Shown here: piece after piece, positions 8,996 to 17,407 of the stretch | How the letters are laid out: every line of letters begins with the position of its first letter | How positions within the stretch are numbered: position 1 is the stretch's first letter | Assembly: GCF_001013475.1 (NCBI RefSeq) | Contig: NZ_JZEF01000006.1 | Span: 62,001-126,000, forward strand | Length of the DNA: 64,000 nucleotides | Reading direction: 5' to 3' | DNA from: Xanthomonas arboricola pv. juglandis | Lineage (GTDB): Bacteria > Pseudomonadota > Gammaproteobacteria > Xanthomonadales > Xanthomonadaceae | Notes under the pieces: generated by a model | Seen by the model: only the letters and a program-made list of their open reading frames with translations | What the model was told of the DNA's origin: nothing | The model's database searches: none | Position numbers and translations under genes: made by a program

Positions 8996-9559
8996 ATGAG
9001 AGCCGACGCACAAAAGAACTATGAGCGCTTGCTGGACGTGGCGCGGCAAGCCCTCGCAGAATCAGGAGCGGAGGCATCGCTGCGCGACATCGCCCGCCGT
9101 GCCGGAGTCGGGCTGGGCACCTTGTACCGGCACTTCCCCACACGTGAGGCGTTGCTGGAAGCGCTATTGCGCAGCAGCTTCGAAGACCTGGCGACCAAGG
9201 CCGATGGCTTGCAGCACGCAGACGCATCGGACCGGGCATTGGTGCTGTGGCTGCAGGACATCATCGACTTCACGCACCGCCAGCGCGGCGTCCTTGCGCC
9301 GATGATGTCGGCCATCGAAGACGAATCCTCCGCACTGCACGGCTCCTGCGTCAGGCTACGCTGCGCTGGCGCGGCACTGCTGGCGCGAGCCCAGGCAGAT
9401 GGCAAGGCGCGTGCCGACATCGACGGAGACGAACTGTTCGACCTCATCGCCGCGTTGGCCTGGCTTCGCGAACAGCCATCGCATACCGATCGGTCCGGCC
9501 GCTTGTTCGAGGTCGTGACCGAGGCGATTCTCGTTGGTGCCCCTGCAGCGAAGCAGTAG
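8996..9559 (+). CDS. TetR/AcrR family repressor
   Basis: Regulator of 187 residues. The N-terminal HTH reads SLRDIARRAGVGLGTLYRHFPTRE, a textbook TetR recognition helix, preceded by the first helix NYERLLDVARQALAE. The C-terminal domain is a helical ligand-binding part typical of the family. The start at 8996 (MRADAQKN) lies just past the palindrome; the upstream in-frame codons run through the operator and are unlikely to be translated. It is expected to repress itself and the divergent oxidoreductase operon. Confidence 0.9.
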   Translation: MRADAQKNYERLLDVARQALAESGAEASLRDIARRAGVGLGTLYRHFPTREALLEALLRSSFEDLATKADGLQHADASDRALVLWLQDIIDFTHRQRGVLAPMMSAIEDESSALHGSCVRLRCAGAALLARAQADGKARADIDGDELFDLIAALAWLREQPSHTDRSGRLFEVVTEAILVGAPAAKQ

Positions 9560-9683
9560 ATAAGCTAGGAGCAGCAGCGTTGCAACGACCGACGCGTCTG
9601 ACCCGACGCCCTTTCTTCAGCAACTTCGGGCAGCTGTGCTTACCTGGTCACGATGACGCCCCCTGATAAAGAGAACAAGCGAC

Positions 9684-10373
9684 ATGGAACTGTCCAAAGC
9701 CGTCGGCATTTTCTTTCTGGCACTTCTTTTCATCAATTATCTGCTCTTTATGGAGCCCAGTTCTGCGCCCAACTTGGGGCATCGTGTCCGTTGGCGTCGT
9801 TGGCTCCATCGAGCATTGGCCTATCCTATTTGTCATACCATCGGCATCGCACTGGCCAACGCTTTATTGGATCAATTGGCTAGCATCATCCCGACACAAG
9901 TTGAGGCAATCGAGCGCAATTACTGGATGATATTGGTGATCTTGCCCCTTCCGTTTTCACTAGCCCTCATGAAGCTGGGCATCTGGTCCCAGCGCTTTCT
10001 TGGCTATGAACAGTGGCCTAACCCCCCCGCCATACCCGCCTGGGTTCCAGCACAACCACGTCTAGAAGGCTTTGAAAGGATCGATCTTCAGGACGACGCG
10101 TTGGTGCAGGAACTTGCCAGGTCGCATTGGAATGTCATGCATGAAGCACTGATGCGTGATGCGCCTCTGTACGATGCGTATTGTCTACAGCGTGCCCTTC
10201 TCAATAATCACTTATTGCAGGTTGAACCTCAGTTGGCTGAAAGCGCCTCCAAGACCTACCAACAAGAAATGATCAGGCAAGCCTTGATTGCTGAGGCACA
10301 CAGGGCGGCTACACAGGCAGCGCATGGGCCGCCGAGCAACCCAGCGATCACTGAGAAAACAACGATTCACTGA
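9684..10373 (+). CDS. Hypothetical membrane protein, atypical composition
   Basis: A 229-residue protein of no family I recognise. Three hydrophobic stretches are visible at about residues 6-23, 42-66 and 82-100. A hydrophilic, helix-rich tail of about 125 residues follows, with ALVQELARSHWNVMHEAL and later KTYQQEMIRQALIAEAHRAA. Codon use is clearly more AT-rich than in neighbouring genes, with many third-position A and T. It sits between a TetR module and type VI secretion debris, which fits horizontal acquisition. An immunity-type or accessory membrane role is only a guess. Confidence 0.65.
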   Translation: MELSKAVGIFFLALLFINYLLFMEPSSAPNLGHRVRWRRWLHRALAYPICHTIGIALANALLDQLASIIPTQVEAIERNYWMILVILPLPFSLALMKLGIWSQRFLGYEQWPNPPAIPAWVPAQPRLEGFERIDLQDDALVQELARSHWNVMHEALMRDAPLYDAYCLQRALLNNHLLQVEPQLAESASKTYQQEMIRQALIAEAHRAATQAAHGPPSNPAITEKTTIH

Positions 10374-10701
10374 CCGAGCTATGCATTGCGCTTTACTCGG
10401 GAGCGGCTGGAAAACGGCTCAGTCTCCCGAAGTCCAACAATGCCTTCGAGATAATGCGTGCAGTGATCTGCGGTGAGCACGTTGGCGGCCGACGATTCCA
10501 GCACCATTTCGGTCGCACACGACCGCTTATCGGCGCGACGCAATCTGACAACGCTTACTTGCGCGCAAGGACACAGGCCGCCTCATGCTCAGCGCATGGC
10601 CGCCTCGAATAGCTTGCGATTGAACCAGGTGGACCTGGCGATGGGCAGGTAGGCGTCCCAATTGCTGGGTAGCAACATCGTGCTGTCCTGGTCCAGCTCC
10701 G

Positions 10702-10928
10702 TCAGGCCCCTTCCGGTTCGGAGGCAGGCTTGGCCGCTGACACCAGCGACTGCAATGCCTTGCGATCGTCCAGCGACGGCAGCTCACATCGGCGCCGGAC
10801 AGGTCCGACATCACGCCCATCACGAACGGAATCTGCACCTTCTCCTGCGCGCCGTAGACCTCCGCGTCGTATTCGATCTGCACGCATGGCGCCCGATTGC
10901 GGGCGATGAACTTCTGACGGCTGGCCAT
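10702..10928 (-). pseudogene. tssB: Type VI secretion tssB remnant
   Basis: The first 49 codons are a near-perfect TssB (sheath small subunit) N-terminus: SQKF-like start ASRQKFIARNRAP, then VQIEYDAEVYG and PFVMGVMSDLSG. Near 10785 the frame shifts and continues as LPSLDDRKALQ, which should lead into the conserved VDNFD region. Instead it runs through SLVSAAKPASEPEGA to a stop. Most of the sheath domain is therefore missing, consistent with an internal deletion plus a frameshift. The intact protein would pair with TssC to build the contractile sheath. Sequence after the stop (10590-10700) has a further open stretch that could be a tssC fragment, but I could not confirm it. Confidence 0.7.
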
Positions 10929-11280
10929 GCCTGATTTCCGATTGAGCTTGCCCGTTGCGCCAACGTGCGGGGCACGTGCGCTGTCTTGTGGCCTGGATAT
11001 CGCCGGCCCGGCCGATCGCCTGGAGCCTGCGTGCGACGCCGGTGCTGCTGGCCTGCCCGCAACTACCGCACCACGCGGACCCAAGCGACAGGCCGTGCGA
11101 TGACGCCTCTTCAGCAGTGCGGCGAGTCCAGGAATGCCCCTGCACACAACCGGCAAATCCTCTCACTCGTGCCGATGCGTGATGCGCGGCCGACTTCATG
11201 AAAGAAACGTGATGGGTTGGCGATGCTTTTTTCGGTTGATCGAAGGACAGGCCCCGGAGGTGGGCCGCAGACAGTACCGC

Positions 11281-11910
11281 ATGAGCATCAGCTACTACAG
11301 CGCCATCGTTCCGCAAGCGGCCTCTACCATGGAGACGCCTGCATCGCTGATGAGCGAGCTGCTGGCCTACATCGAGCAGCACATCGGCGAGGCCGAGCTC
11401 GGTACCGAGTCCCTGCAGCAGGCGTTCGGGCTGTCGCGTGCGTCGTTGTACCGGCTGTTCCAGTCGCGTGGGGGCGTAGCCAGCTATATCCGCGAGCAGC
11501 GCCTGTGCGCTGCGTACCGTTATCTGCAGGCCTACCCGGAGTGCGGCCTGACCTGGCTGCTGTACGAAATGGGCTTTGCGTCGGAGCGGCAGTTCCAACG
11601 CTGTTTCCAGCAGCGTTTCGGCATGCCGCCGATGCAATGGCGCCGCCAGTGCCGCGCCGCGCCGCCGACGCATTCGCCACGCCGCGGACACTACATGCCG
11701 GTATGGCGCTTCATGCGCGAGCTGAGCGAGGATGCGCAGCGCGATCACGCATCGGTGCGCGCCGGCACGCTGCCGGTGCAGTCCGCCACGCTGGCGCATA
11801 CCGAAGCTACGGCGTCTTGCACAGCCGGCACCAATGGAAAGCTGACCTCCAATTCGCAAGCCGCAATCCGCGTAGGAGCGCGCCTGAGCGCGATGAGGCT
11901 TTACCGATAA
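11281..11910 (+). CDS. AraC-type transcriptional regulator, possibly N-truncated
   Basis: The conserved part is an AraC double HTH (about residues 25-120): LGTESLQQAFGLSRASLYRLF, then YIREQRLCAAYRYLQ and GFASERQFQRCFQQRFGMPPMQWR. A normal AraC protein has about 150 residues of sensor domain ahead of this. Here the reading frame upstream is short (ATG 11281, or ATG 11212 for 23 more residues), so the sensor part may be lost. The final 14 codons run into a REP element (starting at 11871), so the C-terminus may be altered as well. Regulators of this type accompany some Xanthomonas type VI clusters, which fits the tssB remnant next to it. Confidence 0.72.
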   Translation: MSISYYSAIVPQAASTMETPASLMSELLAYIEQHIGEAELGTESLQQAFGLSRASLYRLFQSRGGVASYIREQRLCAAYRYLQAYPECGLTWLLYEMGFASERQFQRCFQQRFGMPPMQWRRQCRAAPPTHSPRRGHYMPVWRFMRELSEDAQRDHASVRAGTLPVQSATLAHTEATASCTAGTNGKLTSNSQAAIRVGARLSAMRLYR

Positions 11911-11940
11911 CGCCCCGTCGCGCTCAGGCGCGCTCCTACG
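11871..11940. repeat. REPIN (two inverted REP elements)
   Basis: Perfect 23-bp inverted repeat: left arm 11871-11893 starting CGTAGGAGCGCGCC, right arm 11918-11940, with 24 bp between. Each arm has the GTAG head and an internal hairpin (CGCGC CTGA GCGCG) of REP elements. It overlaps the 3' end of the AraC-type gene. Confidence 0.8.
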
Positions 11941-12006
11941 GGAGATTGTGCGACTTGGAACGTAGGACGCTTTGCATCTGCTCTGGCGAAGCAAAACATC
12001 CACCGA

Positions 12007-12453
12007 TCAGCGGATCACCAGCACCGGGATCGAACTGTGCGTGAGCACCTCCACCGTCTGGCTGCCGAGCAGCATGCGGCGCATGCCACGGCGGCCGTGC
12101 GAGGTCATGATGATCAGATCGCTGTTGCACTCCTTGGCGGTCTGCACGATGCCTTCGGCGGCGAAGCGGTCCAGCACGTGGCGCGACGTGGCCTTGATAT
12201 TGGCCGCAGCCGCCAGCTCCAGCGCCGGGCGCAGGATCTTCTCTGCGGCAGCTTCGCGTTCCTTGCGGTACTCCGGACTTGCCTCGTAGCCCACGCTCCA
12301 GCCCATCGCGTCGTACATGCCCATCGCCCACGGCTCGGACACGGTGACGATATCCACCTTGGCACCGGTGGCCTTGGCCAATTCCAGGCCTTGGAACAAA
12401 CCGCGATGCGACAACTCGGACGCATCGATGGCGATCAGGATACGTTTGTACAT
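12007..12453 (-). CDS. Universal stress protein (UspA family)
   Basis: Single-domain Usp of 148 residues. It starts MYKRILIAIDASELSHRGL and ends with the nucleotide-binding signature SHGRRGMRRMLLGSQT and SSIPVLVIR, which point to an ATP-binding Usp. The start at 12453 is set by a strong AAGGAGGT ribosome site six bases upstream; an in-frame ATG at 12492 lacks one. Such proteins help survival under starvation and oxidative stress, by mechanisms that differ between members. It is a single gene. Confidence 0.92.
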   Translation of the reverse strand: MYKRILIAIDASELSHRGLFQGLELAKATGAKVDIVTVSEPWAMGMYDAMGWSVGYEASPEYRKEREAAAEKILRPALELAAAANIKATSRHVLDRFAAEGIVQTAKECNSDLIIMTSHGRRGMRRMLLGSQTVEVLTHSSIPVLVIR

Positions 12454-12562
12454 GGTGACCTCCTTGGATGACCGGCCTGGCTGCCGGCGCACTCAGCCTG
12501 ACAGTGCGCTGCGGTACACGCATTGATGCGCATCAATGCGGCCACGCGGCGTGCTGCAACAC

Positions 12563-13123
12563 TCAGTCGGTTGGCGCGGCATCGGCAGCGTCGCGGCTTG
12601 CGCGTACGCGCGCCGGATTGCCCAGCGCGATCGCGCCGGCCGGCACGTCGCGGGTGACCACCGCACCGGCGCCGATCACCGCGCCGTCGCCGATGCACAC
12701 GCCCGGCAGGATGATCGCACCGCCGCCGATCCACACGTTGCGGCCGATGCGGATCGGCCGCCCGAACTCCAGCCCGCTGGCGCGGCCTGCCGCGTCGCGC
12801 GGATGGTCGGCGGCATAGAACTGCACCGCAGGGCCCACCTGCGTGCCCTCGCCGATGCTGACCTCGCAGACATCCAGGATCACGCAATTGAAGTTGAGGA
12901 ACACGCCCGCTCCCAGACGGATGTTATAGCCATAGTCGCAATGAAACGGCGGGCGGATCACCGCGCCTTCGCCCACATCGGCCAACCGCTCGACCAGCAG
13001 CGCGCGCCGCTGGGCGGGCGGCTGCGCGGCGCTGGCGTTGTAGCGCGCCATCCAGCCGGCAGCTGCAGTCTGGTCGGCCTGCAATTCGTCATCGGCAGCG
13101 TTATAGAGCTCGCCTGCCAGCAT
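12563..13123 (-). CDS. Maltose/galactoside O-acetyltransferase family protein, 5' end frameshifted
   Basis: Left-handed beta-helix acetyltransferase of the Maa/LacA/NodL group, about 186 residues. It shows [12 protein letters not shown] at the N-terminus, the hexapeptide region with the active-site histidine (FYAADHPRD), and [20 protein letters not shown]. It transfers acetyl from acetyl-CoA to a sugar hydroxyl. Family members usually begin a few residues earlier. An ATG at 13145 would give [14 protein letters not shown] if the A tract (T6 on the plus strand, 13130-13135) had five bases, but six are present, so that start is out of frame. Translation from the ATG at 13123 keeps all catalytic parts. 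Confidence 0.85.
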   Translation of the reverse strand: MLAGELYNAADDELQADQTAAAGWMARYNASAAQPPAQRRALLVERLADVGEGAVIRPPFHCDYGYNIRLGAGVFLNFNCVILDVCEVSIGEGTQVGPAVQFYAADHPRDAAGRASGLEFGRPIRIGRNVWIGGGAIILPGVCIGDGAVIGAGAVVTRDVPAGAIALGNPARVRASRDAADAAPTD

Positions 13124-13327
13124 CTTGTGTTTTTTCGGTGCGCATCGGGCCGTGGATCTCTATACGTTCGATTCGAACGCAAGGGTGTCACGGATGCCGC
13201 GGGGAATGCATCGGGCGATGCACCAATACTGGCCAGCGGCGTGTTGGCGACGAACACGCCGCCCTGGCCAGATCCGGGAGCGTGATCCCTGCCGTGCATT
13301 ACCCGGCGATGCGGTGCGGTTGCCGGC

Positions 13328-15514
13328 CTACACCACCGTCAGATTGGCGTACGCCATCACCAGCCACTTGGCGCCGACGTCGTCGAATTGCACCTGCACC
13401 CGCGCATGCGCGCCGGCGCCTTCGTAGTCCACGACCACGCCGCTGCCGAACTTGGGGTGTTGGACATTGGCGCCGAGCTTGATCGGCGCAGCTTCGACCA
13501 CGCCGTGCACCGGTCCGCCGCGGGCCGCACCCAGCGAGGCGGTGCGCGAGACCTGCACTTTCGGGCGCACCTCGTGCAGCAGCTCGCGCGGGATCTCGCG
13601 CAGGAAGCGCGAGGGCACGTTGTAGTTGTCCTGGCCGTGGATGCGCCGCGATTCGGCGTAGCACAGCACCAGCTTCTGCCGCGCGCGGGTGATGCCCACA
13701 TAGGCCAGGCGGCGCTCTTCTTCCAGCCGCCCGCTTTCTTCCAGCGAGCGCGCGCTCGGGAACAGGCCGTCTTCCAGGCCGACCAGGAACACGATGGGGA
13801 ATTCCAGGCCCTTGGCCGAATGCAGCGTCATCAGCTGCACGCCTTCTTCGCCGGCCTGGGCCTGGCCTTCGCCGGCTTCCAGCGAGGCGTAGGCCAGGAA
13901 GGCCACCAGCTCGGTCATGCCCTGGCTGTCTTCATCGTCGGGGCGGGTGAAGCGCGAGGCTACCGACACCAGTTCGTCCAGGTTCTCGGTACGCGATTCC
14001 GAATCCAGCCCGCTGCGGCTTTCCTTGGCCCAATGCTCGCGCAGGCCCGAGCGCATCAGCACGTGATCGATGCGTTCGGCCAGTTCCATGTCGCCGGTTT
14101 CGGCGTGCAGCTGGCCGACCAGGCTCAGGAACGTGGCCAGCGCGTTGCGGGCGCGCGCGGCCAGGGTGTTTTCCTGCGTGGACAGCATCGCCGCTTCCCA
14201 CAGCGACAAGGCGTTGGCGCGTGCCAGGCGGCGCACTTCATCCAGCGTGCGATCGCCGATGCCGCGCGTGGGCGTGTTGACCGCGCGCTCGAACGCGGCA
14301 TCGTCGCTGCGGTTGGTAAGCAGGCGCAGGTACGCCAACGCATCCTTGATTTCGGCACGCTCGAAGAAGCGCATGCCGCCATACACACGGTACGGCAGCT
14401 GCTCGGAAATCAGCGCTTCTTCCAGCGCGCGCGATTGCGCGTTGCTGCGATACAGCACCGCCACTTCACCGTAGCTGCCGCCGTCGCGCACCCACTGCCG
14501 CGCGCGCTCGACCACATAGCGCGCCTCGTCGACCTCGTTATAGGCCGCATACAGGTCGATCGGATCGCCGTCGCCGGAATCGGTCCACAGCTGCTTGCCG
14601 ATCCGGTCCGGGTTATGCGCGATCACCGCATTGGCCGCGCCCAGGATATTGGCGCTGGAGCGGTAGTTCTGCTCCAGCCGCACGGTCTGCGCGCCGGGGA
14701 AATCCTTCAGGAAGCGCTGGACGTTCTCGACCTTGGCGCCGCGCCAGCCGTAGATGGCCTGGTCATCGTCGCCGACCACGAACACGTGGCCGGTCTCGCC
14801 GGCCAGCACGCGCACGAAGGCGTACTGGATGGCGTTGGTGTCCTGGAACTCGTCGACCAGGATCTCGCGGAAGCGCGCACGGTAATGCGCCAGCAAGGCC
14901 GGGGTGTCGCGCAGCAGTTCGTGCGCGCGCAGCAACAACTCGGCGAAATCGAGCAGGCCGGAGCGGTCGCAACGTTCCTGGTAGGCGGCGTAGACCTGCC
15001 GGCGTACCTCGGTCCAGTCGTCGTTGGGCTCGGGCTGGATATGCTGCGGACGGCGACCTTCGTCCTTCTGCTCGTTGATCCACCAGCTCATCTGCTTGGG
15101 TGGATACTTGCCCTCGTCCAGCTCCAGCGCCTGCACCACGCGCTTGACCAGCCGCAGCTGGTCGTCGCTGTCCATGACCTGGAAGCCTTCCGGCAGCCGC
15201 GCGTCCTGCCAATGCAGCCGCAGCAGCCGATGCGCCAGCCCATGGAAGGTGCCGATCCACATCCCGCGGCTGCCGTTACGCAGCTGCAGGTCGGTACGGT
15301 GGCGCATTTCGCCGGCGGCCTTGTTGGTGAAGGTCACCGCGAAGATGCCGTGGTTGGGCACGCCCTGGACTTCGTTGAGCCAGGCAATGCGATGGATCAG
15401 CACGCGCGTCTTGCCGGAGCCGGCGCCGGCCAGCACGAGGTAATGCCCCGGCGGCGCGGAAACGGCCTCGCGCTGGGCGGGGTTTAAATGATCGAGCAAA
15501 TGAGAGACATCCAC
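13328..15514 (-). CDS. uvrD: DNA helicase II, UvrD/Rep family
   Basis: Superfamily 1A 3'-5' helicase of 728 residues that unwinds DNA in excision and mismatch repair. Motifs in order: Q-motif LNPAQREAVSAPPG, Walker A AGAGSGKT (about 29-36), TFTNKAAGEM, Walker B DEFQDTN (221-227), motif III GDDDQAIYGWRGA (248-260), LEQNYRSS, and the late motifs LMTLHSAKGLEFP and YVGITRARQKL. Length matches family members. The C-terminal end has the Tudor-like tail (QHPKFGSGVVVDYEGAG) that binds RNA polymerase in UvrD/PcrA. It is a single gene; the 235 bp upstream hold repeats. Confidence 0.96.
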   Translation of the reverse strand: MDVSHLLDHLNPAQREAVSAPPGHYLVLAGAGSGKTRVLIHRIAWLNEVQGVPNHGIFAVTFTNKAAGEMRHRTDLQLRNGSRGMWIGTFHGLAHRLLRLHWQDARLPEGFQVMDSDDQLRLVKRVVQALELDEGKYPPKQMSWWINEQKDEGRRPQHIQPEPNDDWTEVRRQVYAAYQERCDRSGLLDFAELLLRAHELLRDTPALLAHYRARFREILVDEFQDTNAIQYAFVRVLAGETGHVFVVGDDDQAIYGWRGAKVENVQRFLKDFPGAQTVRLEQNYRSSANILGAANAVIAHNPDRIGKQLWTDSGDGDPIDLYAAYNEVDEARYVVERARQWVRDGGSYGEVAVLYRSNAQSRALEEALISEQLPYRVYGGMRFFERAEIKDALAYLRLLTNRSDDAAFERAVNTPTRGIGDRTLDEVRRLARANALSLWEAAMLSTQENTLAARARNALATFLSLVGQLHAETGDMELAERIDHVLMRSGLREHWAKESRSGLDSESRTENLDELVSVASRFTRPDDEDSQGMTELVAFLAYASLEAGEGQAQAGEEGVQLMTLHSAKGLEFPIVFLVGLEDGLFPSARSLEESGRLEEERRLAYVGITRARQKLVLCYAESRRIHGQDNYNVPSRFLREIPRELLHEVRPKVQVSRTASLGAARGGPVHGVVEAAPIKLGANVQHPKFGSGVVVDYEGAGAHARVQVQFDDVGAKWLVMAYANLTVV

Positions 15515-15569
15515 CGCCGTATTTTACCGGTTGTGGCGTCGCTGCGGCTGAGATTGGGATGAAGCGGTT

Positions 15570-15720
15570 GGGTAAGCCCCTCTCCCATGGGCAGAGGGGT
15601 TGGGGTGAGGGTACGGGGCGAAGCAGTCGGTGCATCACTTCCGAAGGCGCGTGGCGACGCGTTTGTCACTGCAGGCACTGGTAGATGTCTGAGGCGCCCT
15701 CATCCGGCACTACGTGCCAT
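15570..15720. repeat. Interspersed intergenic repeat cluster
   Basis: Downstream of position 15570 the sequence is a composite of elements seen elsewhere here. A CCCCTCTCCC...AGAGGGG hairpin with TTGGGGTGAGGGTACG lies at 15576-15622. A block around CACTTCCGAAGGCGCGTGGCGACGCG lies at 15638-15663. The same blocks occur in reverse orientation at 23308-23463, and the hairpin part recurs near 60703-60820 and 61075-61113. No coding function. Confidence 0.7.
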
Positions 15721-15750
15721 CTTCTCCCGTCAGATCTCGCGGCTGGCCGA

Positions 15751-17145
15751 TCAATCGCCGCCTGGCAGTCCCAACACATCCCGCGCAATCGCCGCAGCCT
15801 GCTCACGCAGCTCCGGCACTGCCAGGCTCTCCCACAACGACCCGATCCGCAGGCTGCCGATCACCCGCAACCGCGGATTGGCGCGCCCCTCGGCATCGAT
15901 CAGACAGCCATCGGCGGCGGTATCCACCCCGATCCCATGCGGCCCGGCTACCGCGATGCCCTGCCCCAGCAGTTGCTGCAGCAGCGGGTTGCGCATCGCC
16001 TGCACGCGCATTTCCACACCGGTGGCGTTGACCAGCGTCTGCACATCCAGCTGCAAGGCATGCCCGGCACTGGCGCCGGCACTGAGCCGCACGCAGGCGC
16101 CGGCCTGGAACGCCACATCCAGCCGCGCGCGATGCAGCTGCAACTGTCCGCGCGCGCGCATCATCTGCAGTTGCGCATGCACCGGCGCGGCGATGCGGTG
16201 ACGATGCACATCCCAATAGCGCACCACGTGGCGCAGGAAGCGGCGTTGGTCGGCAGCCGACAGCGTTTGCCACAGGGCCTGACTCAGCGGGCGCACACGC
16301 TCCATCACGCTCTGCCAGGGCAGGCCTTGCGCCACTGCCGCCCGCGCATGCTGCCGCAAGCTGCGCATGCGCGCACGCAGCGACAGCGCCAGCAACGGCT
16401 GCGGATCGAAGTCCGCCGCAACGCAGTGCGCCTGCGGCAACGGCAGCAGCCCATGCCGCGACACCACGTGCACCGCCCCGCGATGCGCCTGCGCGGCCAG
16501 CGTCACCACCGTGTCGGCCATGCTCAGTCCCGAGCCGACGATGCACACCGCCGCGTCCTGCGGCAACGCGGCAACCGCCTCGGTATCCCAGGCTTCCACC
16601 CGCTGGGTTGCCGACAGGCCGGTGGCCCCGCGCAGCGGCAGCGGCCGCAACGCATTGCCTACCGCCAACACCACGCTGCTGGCGTGCAGGGTCTGGCCAT
16701 CGTCGAGCTGCAACCGCGCGCCGTCGGCATCGGCGTGCAGCGTCTGCACGCGGGCGCTGTGCACGGTGAGCGTTGCCGGGCTCTGCACACGCGCGGCCTG
16801 CAGGCGTTCGCGCAGGTAGGGCGCGTAGTGCCGGCGCCCGACGAAGTGCTGCGACAGCTGCGCGTCCTCCAGCTCCGGGCAGCAGGCGTGCGCGCGCAGG
16901 TAATCGACGAAATCCTGCGGCGCCTCCACCAACGCACTCATCCGCGCGGCAGGTACATTGAGCAGATGTTCCGGCCGCGCGGTGGAGTACGCCACGCCCT
17001 CGCCCAGCACCGGGTGCGGCTCGATCAGCACGATCTGCACCGGCGCCACGGCCTGTCGCAACAGCTGCAGCGCCACCAGCACCCCGGATGCGCCACCGCC
17101 AACGATGGCGATCACTGCATCGCCGGGATCACGCAATTCATTCAT
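15751..17145 (-). CDS. FAD/NAD(P)-binding oxidoreductase-like protein
   Basis: Flavoprotein of 464 residues with an N-terminal FAD-binding loop (VIAIVGGGASGVLVALQLL) and the second-nucleotide motif VCIVGSGLSMADTVVTL near the middle. Between them lies the GEGVAYSTARPEHLLNVPA segment, typical of the NAD_binding_9 group. The C-terminal part contains LVNATGVEMRV and RLRVIGSLRIGSLWESLAVPELREQA. The substrate is unknown; relatives are annotated as hydroxylase-like or as uncharacterised. The ATG at 17145 is chosen because the FAD fold begins about ten residues later; the reading frame continues upstream without family features. Confidence 0.82.
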   Translation of the reverse strand: MNELRDPGDAVIAIVGGGASGVLVALQLLRQAVAPVQIVLIEPHPVLGEGVAYSTARPEHLLNVPAARMSALVEAPQDFVDYLRAHACCPELEDAQLSQHFVGRRHYAPYLRERLQAARVQSPATLTVHSARVQTLHADADGARLQLDDGQTLHASSVVLAVGNALRPLPLRGATGLSATQRVEAWDTEAVAALPQDAAVCIVGSGLSMADTVVTLAAQAHRGAVHVVSRHGLLPLPQAHCVAADFDPQPLLALSLRARMRSLRQHARAAVAQGLPWQSVMERVRPLSQALWQTLSAADQRRFLRHVVRYWDVHRHRIAAPVHAQLQMMRARGQLQLHRARLDVAFQAGACVRLSAGASAGHALQLDVQTLVNATGVEMRVQAMRNPLLQQLLGQGIAVAGPHGIGVDTAADGCLIDAEGRANPRLRVIGSLRIGSLWESLAVPELREQAAAIARDVLGLPGGD

Positions 17146-17407
17146 CCGGCAATTGTAGGCGATGCGTCGCGTCGCACCGATGACAGCGGCCATGCCCGCC
17201 GCGATGGCCGGGATAGTCCCGCGCGCACATGCCGGCGCGACGCACCCCGTCCAACAAAGCGGTCGCCGGACGCGTCCATTCGAGCGCGGGCGCGTTCGCA
17301 TGCAGCGCGATCTTGCCGCCCCAGACGCGCCCCCCACTTAACCTGCCCCCGCAGGCACCCCTGCGTCACAACGGGCACTGCGCGCGCATGGACCGTGCCC
17401 GCACGCA

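Noticed and set aside
13388..15487. 699-codon open frame opposite uvrD
   Set aside because: Shadow of the helicase gene; no motif or ribosome site.
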